From Streptococcus suis (GTDB lineage: Bacteria; Bacillota; Bacilli; Lactobacillales; Streptococcaceae), in contig NZ_JAMWEL010000010.1 in the NCBI RefSeq assembly GCF_024509555.1, positions 17,357 through 81,356 of the forward strand: a stretch of 64,000 nt of DNA, written 5' to 3'. Under the pieces are notes generated by a model, which was not told the origin of the DNA, ran no database searches, and saw only the letters and a list, made by a program, of their open reading frames with translations. A program made the position numbers and the translations under genes. Shown piece by piece: positions 56,447 to 64,000 of this stretch (its first letter is position 1; every line of letters starts with the position of its first letter).

Positions 56447-56632
56447 ATGAAAAAAGAAAGTATATTATTCACACTTTGTCTAGTGTTTCTCACCATTACC
56501 CTCGCTGTCTTTCTCTTTGTTGATAGCCACTTAACATATGGTTTAGAGTTTCTGAAACCAGTAGCCTATTTACTCGTAGGCTCAGCCATTACCGCCTGCA
56601 TCATTTATCTGATTCATTTTACAAAAAAATAA
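56447..56632 (+). CDS. Small two-pass membrane protein
   Basis: The 61-residue protein has two membrane helices (residues 6-26, LFTLCLVFLTITLAVFLFVD; residues 36-57) and a basic C-terminus (IHFTKK). TTGGAGGTGCATC is a good RBS. Function unknown; conserved small membrane proteins of this kind are common in streptococci. Confidence 0.7.
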   Translation: MKKESILFTLCLVFLTITLAVFLFVDSHLTYGLEFLKPVAYLLVGSAITACIIYLIHFTKK

Positions 56633-56660
56633 GGAGTCCATTTGGATTCCTTATTTGCTT
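56628..56660. terminator. Terminator overlapping the stop of the small membrane gene
   Basis: AATAAGGA pairs with TCCTTATT around GTCCATTTGGAT; T runs lie on both sides, serving trmB as well. Confidence 0.7.
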
Positions 56661-56666
56661 TTCTTA

Positions 56667-57302
56667 TCAAAATCGTGCTTCCACACGATAGATGACCTGA
56701 CCCTTGTTTGAGAATTTCTCCTCATACTCCGTCATGACATTTCCTTCAAGACCATCTGCATGTAAGTCTAACCAAACCTGCTTCAAGACCATACCGTATT
56801 GGGAAAAGCTAGCCAGACTGTATTCGAATAAACCACGGTTATCCGTCTTAAAATGAATTTCTCCATTTTCAGGCAAGATTTCCTTATAGGTATCCAAGAA
56901 AGACTTATAAGTCAAACGGCGTTTTTCATGACGTTTCTTTGGCCATGGATCAGAAAAATTTAGATAGAGCTGATCAATCTCCGCAGGTGCAAAATAATTT
57001 GTCAAACTTGACCCGTCAACCTGCAAGAGTTTAATGTTCGGTAGACCTGCTTCAAGCACTCTGTCCAAGGCATAGCTCAAGACCGTCATTTGAATATCAA
57101 TACCGATGTAGTTAATATCCGGATTTTGTGCTGCCATGCCTGTCACAAAACGCCCTTTACCTGACCCAACCTCGATATGAATGGGGTTATTATTTCCAAA
57201 AATTTCTGCCCATTTTCCCTTACATTCCTCCGGATTGGAGATAACATACTGGGGATTATTTGCTAGGAGCTCACTGGCTCCCTTTCGATTTCTAACTCTC
57301 AT
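56667..57302 (-). CDS. trmB: tRNA (guanine-N7)-methyltransferase TrmB
   Basis: The 211-residue enzyme has SAM motif [34 protein letters not shown], and the substrate motif [20 protein letters not shown]. It makes m7G46 in tRNA. It overlaps ccrZ by four bases, as in other streptococci. Confidence 0.95.
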   Translation of the reverse strand: MRVRNRKGASELLANNPQYVISNPEECKGKWAEIFGNNNPIHIEVGSGKGRFVTGMAAQNPDINYIGIDIQMTVLSYALDRVLEAGLPNIKLLQVDGSSLTNYFAPAEIDQLYLNFSDPWPKKRHEKRRLTYKSFLDTYKEILPENGEIHFKTDNRGLFEYSLASFSQYGMVLKQVWLDLHADGLEGNVMTEYEEKFSNKGQVIYRVEARF

Positions 57303-58093
57303 ACTTCCCTATAAAAATTCTGGCGGAATTGACGCAAAGCGTAAATTTCTTTGTTAGCTGCCATGGTATTGTAACTCTCTACGTGCTTAGCAATTTGATT
57401 AAGGTAGGCAAGTTGTCCATACCAAAATACTTTATTTAATACTGTTCGATTATACTTGTAGCCATAAGCACGAAGCCATTCCTCCCATCCTTGACGAGGA
57501 ATGTAGTGGGTCAAGATATAGGCAACATCAACCATCCGATCAGCTACACAAGCCGTTTCCCAATCCGTCAAATAAACTAGACCTGATGTCGTTTCTACCC
57601 AGTTACTATGGTGTAAATCCCCATGAACAAAGGTCGCGACTTCCTGTCGGAAATTAGGCAAATTCCGTAACAAATCTTGACAAACGGACTGCAAATACGA
57701 ATTTTGAACCAAACGAGCTGGAGCATCCTTTTGCCAACGATAGACCAAATCTTGGGGCTCCATATAAGTATAATTCATTTGCAAGGCTTGATTCAGCAGA
57801 ATTCGTGAATAATGCATACGTACCAAAATCTGTCGAACCTGCTTGCTAGTCATATCTTGTCGATCCAAAGTACGACCACTTAACCACTCTTGTTCTACAC
57901 GGTGGCCCATTCCCACTTCCCGATTCGCAGACAAAACAGGTGGTGTGATTTGCTCACGAGCTAGTGCAGAAACGATAGGAGGCATCTCATACTTCACAAA
58001 GACTTGCGTTCCGTCTGACCGTAGGCCCTTAAACGCTTTGCCACTATTTCCTGCAATAGACTGTAACTGTAGCCCACTAGTATCAAACTGCAT
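57299..58093 (-). CDS. ccrZ: Cell cycle regulator CcrZ (phosphotransferase-like)
   Basis: The 264-residue aminoglycoside-phosphotransferase-fold protein has the catalytic-loop-like [17 protein letters not shown] and metal [20 protein letters not shown]. In pneumococcus CcrZ links division to DNA replication with a sugar kinase activity. Synteny with trmB supports the call. Confidence 0.88.
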   Translation of the reverse strand: MQFDTSGLQLQSIAGNSGKAFKGLRSDGTQVFVKYEMPPIVSALAREQITPPVLSANREVGMGHRVEQEWLSGRTLDRQDMTSKQVRQILVRMHYSRILLNQALQMNYTYMEPQDLVYRWQKDAPARLVQNSYLQSVCQDLLRNLPNFRQEVATFVHGDLHHSNWVETTSGLVYLTDWETACVADRMVDVAYILTHYIPRQGWEEWLRAYGYKYNRTVLNKVFWYGQLAYLNQIAKHVESYNTMAANKEIYALRQFRQNFYREV

Positions 58094-58142
58094 GCCTTAC
58101 CTCCTTTAAAAATTCCTTACTATTTTACTAATTTTCAGCTAT

Positions 58143-59183
58143 TTAGTCAATCAATTTTTTCAATTTTATTGGCAAATAAACTTCATGAAGGAAAAGACAT
58201 ACAATTGGCAGAGCTGCAACCATGATTTTATCTTTGACAAATAGCAGAGCGACCAGCATTTCCACTATCAAAAGTCCATACAAAATAACCCGAAGCAAAT
58301 GCTGAAAATCTTTCATCTTCCTTTTTTTATCCAAAGGATAAAGCTGGGTCAAATACTGATAATCAAAGTGCTTATAGAGCGCCAACAGCTGAAATAGGAG
58401 CAAATAATGAAATACTAAAACCAGACCAAGAGAGAGCCACGCCTCTTCAATTGCAATCACGGACAAGAGAGACAAAAAGATGAGACGCAAAGTCAAGCCC
58501 CAATAATCGCCTGCCCGAAAAAACGCTCGTAAATAAAGATGGAACCAAGTCTGGCGAGATTGAACAAGACTTAATATCCTGTTCAGGTACTTTCTAGGCT
58601 TGACACTCGTGCTAATCCCCTTAACTGTAGTAAAGAGGGCAAAGAAGCGCAGAATAGATTGCTTTCTTTTTTGCTCATCCTGAATGGCTTTTGACCAATC
58701 TAGCACACCCTGGCGCTGATAGCTAGCCTGTTGATGTTTTACTAAAAAATATTTGGCGAACAATAACACCAATATATAGACGACCACCATCCAAGTTGCT
58801 AATCCAAGCTTGAGGTATATTGGTAAGAAAAGCAACTGCACTAAGACCTGCAAAACAGACCAAAGCACGAATGAACGACGGCTTGCTGCTACCAATTCTT
58901 CTAAAACTTCCTTTTCTCTAGTCAACAAGAAAATCTGATCAGCTTCCTCCAAATAAGTCGCTATTCTACCGGAACATAAAACTAAGAAGCTAATTGCGAG
59001 AAGAATCAAGATAATCGGCATGCGATTTTCTGGAAAGGAAACTAGTAACTGGCGATACTGCAAACTCAAGAATCCCAAAAATACCATCAGAACCAAGACA
59101 AAATGATCATTCAATACATAACGCATGTACTTGGAACAACGTTCTAGAAAATCATGTCTGCGTTTTTGAAACAAAACTTTCAT
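58143..59183 (-). CDS. ecsB: ABC transporter permease EcsB
   Basis: The 346-residue integral protein has several hydrophobic segments (residues 24-44, 56-73, 107-150, 225-260, 300-335). It lies directly after the ecsA ATPase with a four-base overlap. Ecs transporters affect regulated proteolysis and peptide secretion in Firmicutes. No truncation seen. Confidence 0.88.
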   Translation of the reverse strand: MKVLFQKRRHDFLERCSKYMRYVLNDHFVLVLMVFLGFLSLQYRQLLVSFPENRMPIILILLAISFLVLCSGRIATYLEEADQIFLLTREKEVLEELVAASRRSFVLWSVLQVLVQLLFLPIYLKLGLATWMVVVYILVLLFAKYFLVKHQQASYQRQGVLDWSKAIQDEQKRKQSILRFFALFTTVKGISTSVKPRKYLNRILSLVQSRQTWFHLYLRAFFRAGDYWGLTLRLIFLSLLSVIAIEEAWLSLGLVLVFHYLLLFQLLALYKHFDYQYLTQLYPLDKKRKMKDFQHLLRVILYGLLIVEMLVALLFVKDKIMVAALPIVCLFLHEVYLPIKLKKLID

Positions 59184-59914
59184 CCGGCCGCTCCTTCTTG
59201 GGTCAAGGCCAGATAAATATCATTCAGACTAGCGCCTTCCATGCCAAATTGAGCCTGCAAATCCGCCAAATTCCCTGTTGCTCTCACCTGTCCTTGATGT
59301 AAAATCACAAAGGAATCGCACATTTTTTCAGCAGAATCCAAGACGTGAGTGGACATAAGGATAGAAGTGCCTTTAGCCTTTTCCTCCTCCAAAAGAGCGA
59401 TCAAATCCGCAATAGCAACTGGATCCAAGCCCAAAAAAGGTTCATCAACGATTAGCAAACTTGGCTCCACCATAAAGGCACAGATAATCATAACTTTTTG
59501 TTTCATACCCTTAGAAAAATTAACAGGATACCAGTCTAACTTCTCATTCAAACGAAAGATTTTCAACAATTTTTCCGTTCTTCCCCATGTTTCTTCCCAA
59601 GATAATCCGTAGGCCATAGCAACGATTTCCAAGTGTTCCTTGAGAGTTAATTCTTCATATAAGCTAGGTGTTTCGGGTATAAAACCAATCTTCTTCCGAT
59701 AAATTTCAGGGGCCTGAGCCAGCCCTTGTCCATCAATCAAAATTTGCCCCTGATAAGGCGTCAATAGACCAATGATTTCCTTGATAGTAGTTGATTTCCC
59801 TGCACCATTTAAACCAATTAAGCCGACGAGTTCTCCGTCTTTAACGGAAAAAGACACATCTTTCAAAACAGGGATATTAACATAACCCCCTGTGACATTT
59901 TTTACTTCTAACAT
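59180..59914 (-). CDS. ecsA: ABC transporter ATPase EcsA
   Basis: The 244-residue ATPase has Walker A GLNGAGKST, signature FSKGMKQKV, Walker B LLIVDEPFLGLDP and H-switch STHVLDSAEKM. It powers EcsB. It is the first gene of the pair and diverges from the hit gene. Confidence 0.94.
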   Translation of the reverse strand: MLEVKNVTGGYVNIPVLKDVSFSVKDGELVGLIGLNGAGKSTTIKEIIGLLTPYQGQILIDGQGLAQAPEIYRKKIGFIPETPSLYEELTLKEHLEIVAMAYGLSWEETWGRTEKLLKIFRLNEKLDWYPVNFSKGMKQKVMIICAFMVEPSLLIVDEPFLGLDPVAIADLIALLEEEKAKGTSILMSTHVLDSAEKMCDSFVILHQGQVRATGNLADLQAQFGMEGASLNDIYLALTQEGAAG

Positions 59915-59975
59915 ACATTTATTCCTATAATTTGATATAATTATTATAACAAAAATCCGAGAAAGAGGGCGTATT

Positions 59976-60389
59976 ATGTCAGATTGTATTTTTTGTAAAA
60001 TTGTAGCTGGAGAAATTCCAGCCTCTAAGGTCTATGAAGACGACCACGTTCTAGCCTTTTTAGATATTACTCAAGTCACAAAGGGGCATACCCTAGTTAT
60101 CCCTAAAAAACATTTTCGAAATGTCTTAGATATGGACGCAGAGGTAGCTGGACAAGTTTTTGCCGCTATTCCATCAATTGCCCGTCAATTGACAGAAAAA
60201 TTGGGCGCTAGCGGTTTAAATATTGTCAATAATAACGAAGAAGCTGCTGGACAGACCGTCTTCCACACCCATATCCACCTCTTGCCACGCTTTGACCAGA
60301 ATGATGGGCTGGATATTCAATTTAAGGTCAACGAACCTGATTTTCCTGCCCTAACCAATTTGGCTCAAGACCTCTACTTAGGAGAATAA
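59976..60389 (+). CDS. hit: HIT-family nucleotide hydrolase
   Basis: The 137-residue protein has CIFCKIVAGEIPASKVYEDD and the histidine triad FHTHIHLLPR. It likely hydrolyses AMP-linked substrates. It begins 61 bases from ecsA in the opposite direction and the next gene follows after one base. Confidence 0.92.
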   Translation: MSDCIFCKIVAGEIPASKVYEDDHVLAFLDITQVTKGHTLVIPKKHFRNVLDMDAEVAGQVFAAIPSIARQLTEKLGASGLNIVNNNEEAAGQTVFHTHIHLLPRFDQNDGLDIQFKVNEPDFPALTNLAQDLYLGE

Positions 60390-60390
60390 G

Positions 60391-60690
60391 ATGAAACTTC
60401 GTAATCTACTATTGGCCCTATCCGCTGCTAGCGCTACCTACCTAGCCATCTCAAACCGAGAAAAAATCGCTAAAGAAGTCAAGGCTACCAAGCAATTAGT
60501 GACAGATATAGAAACAAGTAAAACCAATATCCAAGACCAACTTGCCATCATCCATAGCTTCCAAAAACCGCTACAAGAAATGGTCGAAGATCTCCAATAC
60601 AAGGCCCGCGTTTATCAGCAAAGCATCGCAGGAAATCTGGATGAGATACAAAAAATTCAACAGAAATACACCAATGAGGAAAAATCATGA
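60391..60690 (+). CDS. Small membrane-anchored coiled-coil protein
   Basis: The 99-residue protein has a short N-terminal hydrophobic helix (LLLALSAASATYLAI) and a long coiled coil. It is one base from hit and conserved beside it in streptococci, but function is unknown. The RBS AGGAGAATAAG overlaps the hit stop. Confidence 0.7.
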   Translation: MKLRNLLLALSAASATYLAISNREKIAKEVKATKQLVTDIETSKTNIQDQLAIIHSFQKPLQEMVEDLQYKARVYQQSIAGNLDEIQKIQQKYTNEEKS

Positions 60691-60694
60691 CCAC

Positions 60695-60925
60695 CCGTCA
60701 AACGAGTGGTTTGAACAAGGGCTATAAGCCCACATCACCAGCCAGCGCCTAAAGACGCTGGCTTTCACTTTGTTCAAGCCTCACTGCTTTTGACTCGTCA
60801 CTAACCTCTTAAAGAGGCATTCGTACTACTTGCCATTATCCCTAAAGGGATCTTCATGCTCTTTTACACTCAAGAATCAAGTGCTATATCATGTTTAGCT
60901 CGCTTTCTAGATTTTAAGCTCGTGA
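60695..60925 (-). ncRNA. Hairpin-rich end of the IS200-like element
   Basis: At least four stems occur: GGGCT-ATA-AGCCC; GCCAGCG/CGCTGGC; CCTCT-TAA-AGAGG; ATCCC-TAA-AGGGAT; with TTGAACAA (about 60,711) pairing to TTGTTCAA (about 60,770) to close the first two. The tract resembles a structured element RNA; whether it is transcribed is unknown. Confidence 0.4.
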
Positions 60926-61368
60926 AGAAATCATCCACTGGATAATTTCTTTATTCTTGTATATATTTCTTAATTGTGGCTTCATTTAGTCCAACTTACA
61001 CTCTTCAACAATTCCCCAAATTGTTGAAGCTCTCTGCCCACAAATGACGATTGCCAAATTTATAGAGAGATTGGCGTGTTTGTCAAACATCCTAAGAGCA
61101 CTCTTGACTTTTAAATAGCCCATAAAACTTGATACACTTAACCTTGGAGGAATACTGACTAACATGTGAACATGGTCTAGCATCAGATGACCTTCGATAA
61201 TTTCAACACCTTTATAACTACACAATCGTCGAAATATCTCTCCAAGACTACTTCGATATTGATTATAGATAATTTTTCGTCTATACTTAGGAGTGAAGAC
61301 AATGTGGTAGAACACAGCCACTTTGTATGTGATAAACTATGTGCCTTTTGCGCCCCTCAACTCTTAAA
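60922..61368 (-). pseudogene. tnpA: IS200-family transposase TnpA, frameshifted
   Basis: Pieces in different frames match a Y1 transposase: AQKAHSLSHTKWLC, then FYHIVFTPKYRRKIIYNQYR, LDHVHMLVSIPPRLSVSSFM (the His-hydrophobic-His metal motif), YKFGNRHLWAES, and VGLNEATIKKYIQE. At least three frameshifts separate them and the catalytic tyrosine region (expected GYYVS before VGLN) is damaged. The start codon is also lost. The element cannot move by itself. Confidence 0.8.
60928..60948. repeat. IS200-type palindrome, copy 1
   Basis: A 21-bp imperfect palindrome (AAATCATCCA / CTGGATAATTT), identical to 61386-61406, at the 3' side of the transposase remnant. Confidence 0.75.
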
Positions 61369-61385
61369 TTTTTAGGTTTCGGCAA

Positions 61386-61406
61386 AAATCATCCACTGGA
61401 TAATTT
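61386..61406. repeat. IS200-type palindrome, copy 2
   Basis: Identical to 60928-60948, at the 5' side of the transposase remnant. Such hairpins are what TnpA binds at IS200 ends. Confidence 0.75.
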
Positions 61407-61550
61407 TTCTCCTCCTTTCGCTTTACAATAGGCTTGAACACCTTTAGTGTATCGCGTTTGGAGTTTTTTGGTATAACCTTCGTCGCGCACCCGCATAGTG
61501 GGTGGTTTATTTGTCATGCACCTTACGGAGTGTGACGGACTAAAAGTCAT
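61407..61550. other. Outer part of the IS200-like element, no gene
   Basis: ACCACCCACTATGCGGGTG-type sequence near 61488-61510 is an end-like hairpin. No open frame is supported. Confidence 0.4.
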
Positions 61551-61556
61551 ATAATG

Positions 61557-61587
61557 AAAATGAGATTGGAATTCCAACCTCATTTTT
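61557..61587 (-). terminator. Terminator after the LCP gene
   Basis: AAAATGAGGTTGG-AATT-CCAATCTCATTTT on the minus strand, nearly perfect, six bases after the stop. Confidence 0.85.
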
Positions 61588-61592
61588 ATTTG

Positions 61593-62831
61593 TTATTGAT
61601 CATTCGTTTCAGTTTGCGTACTAGTTCCCACTTCTGTGTCTATAGAACTTTCTTGATTATCACTAATCTGTGTATTACTTGTACTACTTGTATTATTTGT
61701 ACCATTTGTATCACTTGCAGATGTGCCAGTAATAGCTTCCATATCAATCGCTTCAACCCCTGGACTTGCCTCAAGTTCCAACTGACCTGTAAATGCATTG
61801 TATACACTTATCGGGCTAGGCCAACCCATTTGCATTTCGTAAACCTTGACATTCGTAGACAAGTCTGTCCCCTCTGGTAGCCCAATTGATTTTTTCAAAA
61901 CATTTTGCATATCTAACAAATGCTGTGCAGGTGGCAACTGATAATAAAGCTCATTTACTATCTCATCAAGACCTCGTAGCTGATAAGAATTCAACTTCCC
62001 AATTGAATCTCTGTATCCCAACAATGTCGGAATCGTAGATGCACTGATTTCAATATCTGTCCTCATATTGTTAGAAATGGCATTGATAATCTTTTTGTAT
62101 TGGGTAAAACCATCCAGTTGTAGAAGTTTCTTCACAATAGCTGTAATAACTTCACGTTGACGACGTTGACGACCAATATCTCCTTCCGGATCATCATAAC
62201 GCATCCGTGCATAAACCAAAGCCTGATCACCATTGACTAAATGTCTACCCGGAGGTACAACTGATGTATAGGCCGGCTCCTGAGCTTCTATGGATATAGG
62301 GAAACCTAAGGTATTATTGACCTCAATTCCACCGACCGCGTCCACTAGCTCCACCAAGCCATCCATATTGATCTCGATATAACGTTCTATATCAATATCC
62401 ATCATTTTTTCAATGGTCGCAATGGCCATCGGAGCTTGACCATAACTATAAGAATGGTTAAGTTTTTCAATAGAACCCGTCGAATCGCCATTAGCTTCTG
62501 CAATTTCTACCATGATATCACGAGTCAGACTCATCATAGTCGTTTCTTTGGTCTGAGGATTGACCGTCACCAAAATCATGGAATCACTTCGGCCACCTTC
62601 CCAATCTCCTCCACGAGTTGCCTGGTCCATATCCACACCCATCAAAAGAATAGTTAATGGCTCCGTGGGATCTAAAGGACTAATCTCATCACTATCACCC
62701 AGTTGTCTAAAAGTCTTAGAAATAGCATCCGTAGAAAAGTTTAACAAACTAGCACCATAAATAAAACCTGCTCCAATCGTTAAACCTATAATGGCCAATA
62801 ACATTAAGAATATCTTTTTTCCAATTGTCAT
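61593..62831 (-). CDS. brpA: LytR/CpsA/Psr-family wall-polymer transferase (BrpA-like)
   Basis: The 412-residue protein has an N-terminal membrane helix (IFLMLLAIIGLTIGAGFIYG), and the LCP domain: LTILLMGVDMDQ, RSDSMILVTVNPQTKETTMM, SLTRDIMVE, GGIEVNNTLGF and DQALVYARMRYDDPEGD with the conserved Arg/Asp residues, then GRQRRQREVITAI. A Ser/Thr/Asn-rich tail ends it. LCP enzymes attach teichoic acid or capsule to peptidoglycan. The downstream position of a tsaE-acetyltransferase operon is shared with brpA of other streptococci. Confidence 0.88.
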   Translation of the reverse strand: MTIGKKIFLMLLAIIGLTIGAGFIYGASLLNFSTDAISKTFRQLGDSDEISPLDPTEPLTILLMGVDMDQATRGGDWEGGRSDSMILVTVNPQTKETTMMSLTRDIMVEIAEANGDSTGSIEKLNHSYSYGQAPMAIATIEKMMDIDIERYIEINMDGLVELVDAVGGIEVNNTLGFPISIEAQEPAYTSVVPPGRHLVNGDQALVYARMRYDDPEGDIGRQRRQREVITAIVKKLLQLDGFTQYKKIINAISNNMRTDIEISASTIPTLLGYRDSIGKLNSYQLRGLDEIVNELYYQLPPAQHLLDMQNVLKKSIGLPEGTDLSTNVKVYEMQMGWPSPISVYNAFTGQLELEASPGVEAIDMEAITGTSASDTNGTNNTSSTSNTQISDNQESSIDTEVGTSTQTETNDQ

Positions 62832-63355
62832 ACGTCACCAATTAGCTTGCCCATATAATAGAGATCAAGCCACTCTCCTTTATCTGTTCTTGCTCCTCTT
62901 ACTTGAGTCCCTTCAATAGTAAAACCTAACTTCTGATATAAATGAACTGCTGCTTGATTGCGGGCCTGAACGGTCAATTCTAGGCGTTTCAAGATATCCA
63001 TTTCTTCTGCCCAATGTATCACTTCATCTAGTAAAATAGTCCCAATACCATAACCCCAATACGCTTTTTTAACCGCAATGAAAATATTTCCGATATGGCT
63101 GATACGAAACTGCTTAGAGGACTTAACTGAAATGGCACCGATAACTTCTTCTCCCGCTTTTGCAAGCAAACACAACTCCCCAGGATTTTCAATACCAGCA
63201 TCAAAGATTCTTGCCATCTCTTCAGGACTAAATCGAAATCCCGTTTCATCCATGACCAGATAATCCGTTTCTCTAGCCACTTGGTTCATAAAATCAATAA
63301 AGGCCACCGCATCAGCTGGCTCAGCCTCACTAAAATATATTTCTTTCTCAGCCAT
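62828..63355 (-). CDS. GNAT-family acetyltransferase
   Basis: The 175-residue enzyme has YFSEAEPADAVAFIDFMNQ, IGNIFIAVKKAYWGYGIGTI (the acetyl-CoA pyrophosphate loop) and LTVQARNQAAVHLYQKLGF. The substrate is unknown. Start ATG 63355 follows GAGG and overlaps the tsaE stop. It overlaps the LCP gene by four bases. Confidence 0.88.
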   Translation of the reverse strand: MAEKEIYFSEAEPADAVAFIDFMNQVARETDYLVMDETGFRFSPEEMARIFDAGIENPGELCLLAKAGEEVIGAISVKSSKQFRISHIGNIFIAVKKAYWGYGIGTILLDEVIHWAEEMDILKRLELTVQARNQAAVHLYQKLGFTIEGTQVRGARTDKGEWLDLYYMGKLIGDV

Positions 63356-63788
63356 TCTGAATATCCTCAGCCAATACTTGACTTTTAGCCCCATGAGCCT
63401 CAAAAGTCAGACGACGACCATCATCTTCCTTCTCGATACGAATGAGTAAATAGTCATCCAAGAGGCTAGCATCCAACAATTCGCCCCATTCGATAACAGT
63501 CACACCACCCCCATAGAGAAAATCATCTAAATCAATAGATTCCGGATCGTCACCAATCCGATAGACATCCAAGTGATAGAGAGGCATTCGACCTTCATAC
63601 TCACGGACAATGGTATAAGTCGGACTTTTAATCATCTGGTCAATATCCAAACCCTTAGCCAAACCCTTGGTCAAAGTGGTCTTGCCTGCACCTAAATCTC
63701 CCGACAGGACTAGCACTTGATTGGCCTTACAAGCCCTACCAATTCGCTCGCCAATGGCAATCAATTCATTTTCATTTTGACTATACAT
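63348..63788 (-). CDS. tsaE: tRNA threonylcarbamoyladenosine ATPase TsaE
   Basis: The 147-residue protein has Walker A SGDLGAGKTTLTKGLAKGL, SPTYTIVREYEG (switch-like) and PLYHLDVYRI. With TsaB and TsaD it makes t6A37 in tRNA. The start is ATG 63788; an upstream in-frame ATG at 63824 falls in the -35 element. The -10 TATAAT ends seven bases before the ATG, so transcription should begin at or next to the start codon. Confidence 0.93.
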   Translation of the reverse strand: MYSQNENELIAIGERIGRACKANQVLVLSGDLGAGKTTLTKGLAKGLDIDQMIKSPTYTIVREYEGRMPLYHLDVYRIGDDPESIDLDDFLYGGGVTVIEWGELLDASLLDDYLLIRIEKEDDGRRLTFEAHGAKSQVLAEDIQNG

Positions 63789-63824
63789 ACTTGTTATTAT
63801 ACCATAGCCATTCGGCTTTGTCAT
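63789..63824 (-). promoter_or_regulatory. Promoter giving a probable leaderless tsaE mRNA
   Basis: ATGACA (63824-63819), 17 bases, TATAAT (63801-63796) preceded by TGG. Seven bases lie between the -10 and ATG 63788, and no Shine-Dalgarno fits. Confidence 0.7.
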
Positions 63825-63873
63825 AGGTCTACTGGAAATTGTAGACAAATCGACAGAAAAAAATCGCAAGCCT

Positions 63874-63898
63874 TGAACAGCTCCCTGTCAAGTGGACA
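63874..63898. repeat. End (inverted repeat) of an IS3-family element
   Basis: On the minus strand this reads TGTCCACTTGACAGGGAGC-TGTTCA, following the transposase stop by about 17 bases, as expected for a terminal inverted repeat of an IS150-group element. Confidence 0.55.
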
Positions 63899-63914
63899 AT
63901 GAAATAATAAAAGA

Positions 63915-64000
63915 TTAGGCGACGGCCTTGTTCCTCATTTCAAGAGGGGCAAGGCCGTTGTTGCGTTCTTGAAAACGTTGGTGATTGTAAAAATGGATGT
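63915..64000 (-). CDS. Partial IS3-family transposase (orfB C-terminus)
   Basis: The last 27 residues before the stop read IHFYNHQRFQERNNGLAPLE and MRNKAVA, the typical end of an IS3/IS150-group integrase-core transposase (YIxFYNxxR). The rest is outside the window. The IS end comes within about 50 bases of the tsaE promoter. Confidence 0.75.
   Translation of the reverse strand, partial: IHFYNHQRFQERNNGLAPLEMRNKAVA

Larger units (their letters stand above)
60691..61550 (-). mobile_element. Decayed IS200/IS605-type element
   Basis: The region holds a broken Y1 transposase frame, a hairpin-rich left end and two identical palindromes flanking the gene. Exact ends are not certain; the span given is from the hit-linked gene to the terminator of the LCP gene. 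Confidence 0.65.

Overview
The window is a low-GC Firmicute chromosome segment. Gene content and order (liaFSR, pknB/pppL, rsmB-fmt-priA-rpoZ-gmk, rny, luxS, a lipoyl-bearing pyruvate/acetoin dehydrogenase cluster, rimP-nusA-ylxR-ylxQ-infB-rbfA, trmB-ccrZ, ecsAB, LytR/CpsA/Psr gene) fit Streptococcus, most likely S. suis. The species call is an inference from protein flavour and synteny, not from a database search.

Bases 1 to about 22,900 are the right-hand part of a siphovirus-type prophage whose left end lies outside the window. From right to left it holds: a tyrosine integrase and a LexA-like CI repressor on the + strand; a divergent promoter/operator region; a leftward early operon with Cro-like and ribbon-helix-helix regulators and many very small genes; a + strand TIR-like/nucleoside-deoxyribosyltransferase-like gene expressed apart from the lytic operon; a recombination/replication block (HNH nuclease, SbcC/RecF-like ATPase, Sak4-like ATPase, DUF669 protein, DEAH helicase, primase-helicase, an iteron-like repeat cluster, RusA resolvase); an SPFH membrane protein and an ArpU late regulator; a tRNA-like structured RNA; and the start of the late operon (terS, terL, portal, minor head protein). 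Three phage genes carry single-base frameshifts. One of these lies on a textbook -1 slippery heptamer in the minor head gene; the other two look like plain indels in short base runs.

From 22,900 to 64,000 is core chromosome. cysK sits next to the attachment end, and a 164-bp MITE-like repeat supplies its last codons; a second copy lies behind luxS. A long leftward cluster covers envelope stress sensing (LiaFSR), Ser/Thr phosphorylation (PknB/PppL), translation and replication restart genes, guanylate kinase and RNase Y. luxS and a membrane protein run rightward. The E1alpha-E1beta-E2-E3 dehydrogenase genes are leftward, separated by unusually long, hairpin-rich spacers. The nusA-infB operon, trmB-ccrZ and ecsAB are also leftward. 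The hit gene and a small membrane-anchored coiled-coil gene run rightward and abut a decayed IS200/IS605-type element. A tsaE-acetyltransferase-LCP operon follows, with a promoter placed so that the tsaE mRNA should be leaderless, and the window ends inside an IS3-family transposase.

The strongest candidates for something undescribed are the 106-nt tRNA-like RNA with an enlarged anticodon arm and a self-complementary loop before terS, the 38-bp palindrome/terminator switch between the repressor and integrase genes, and the lysogeny-side TIR-like gene.
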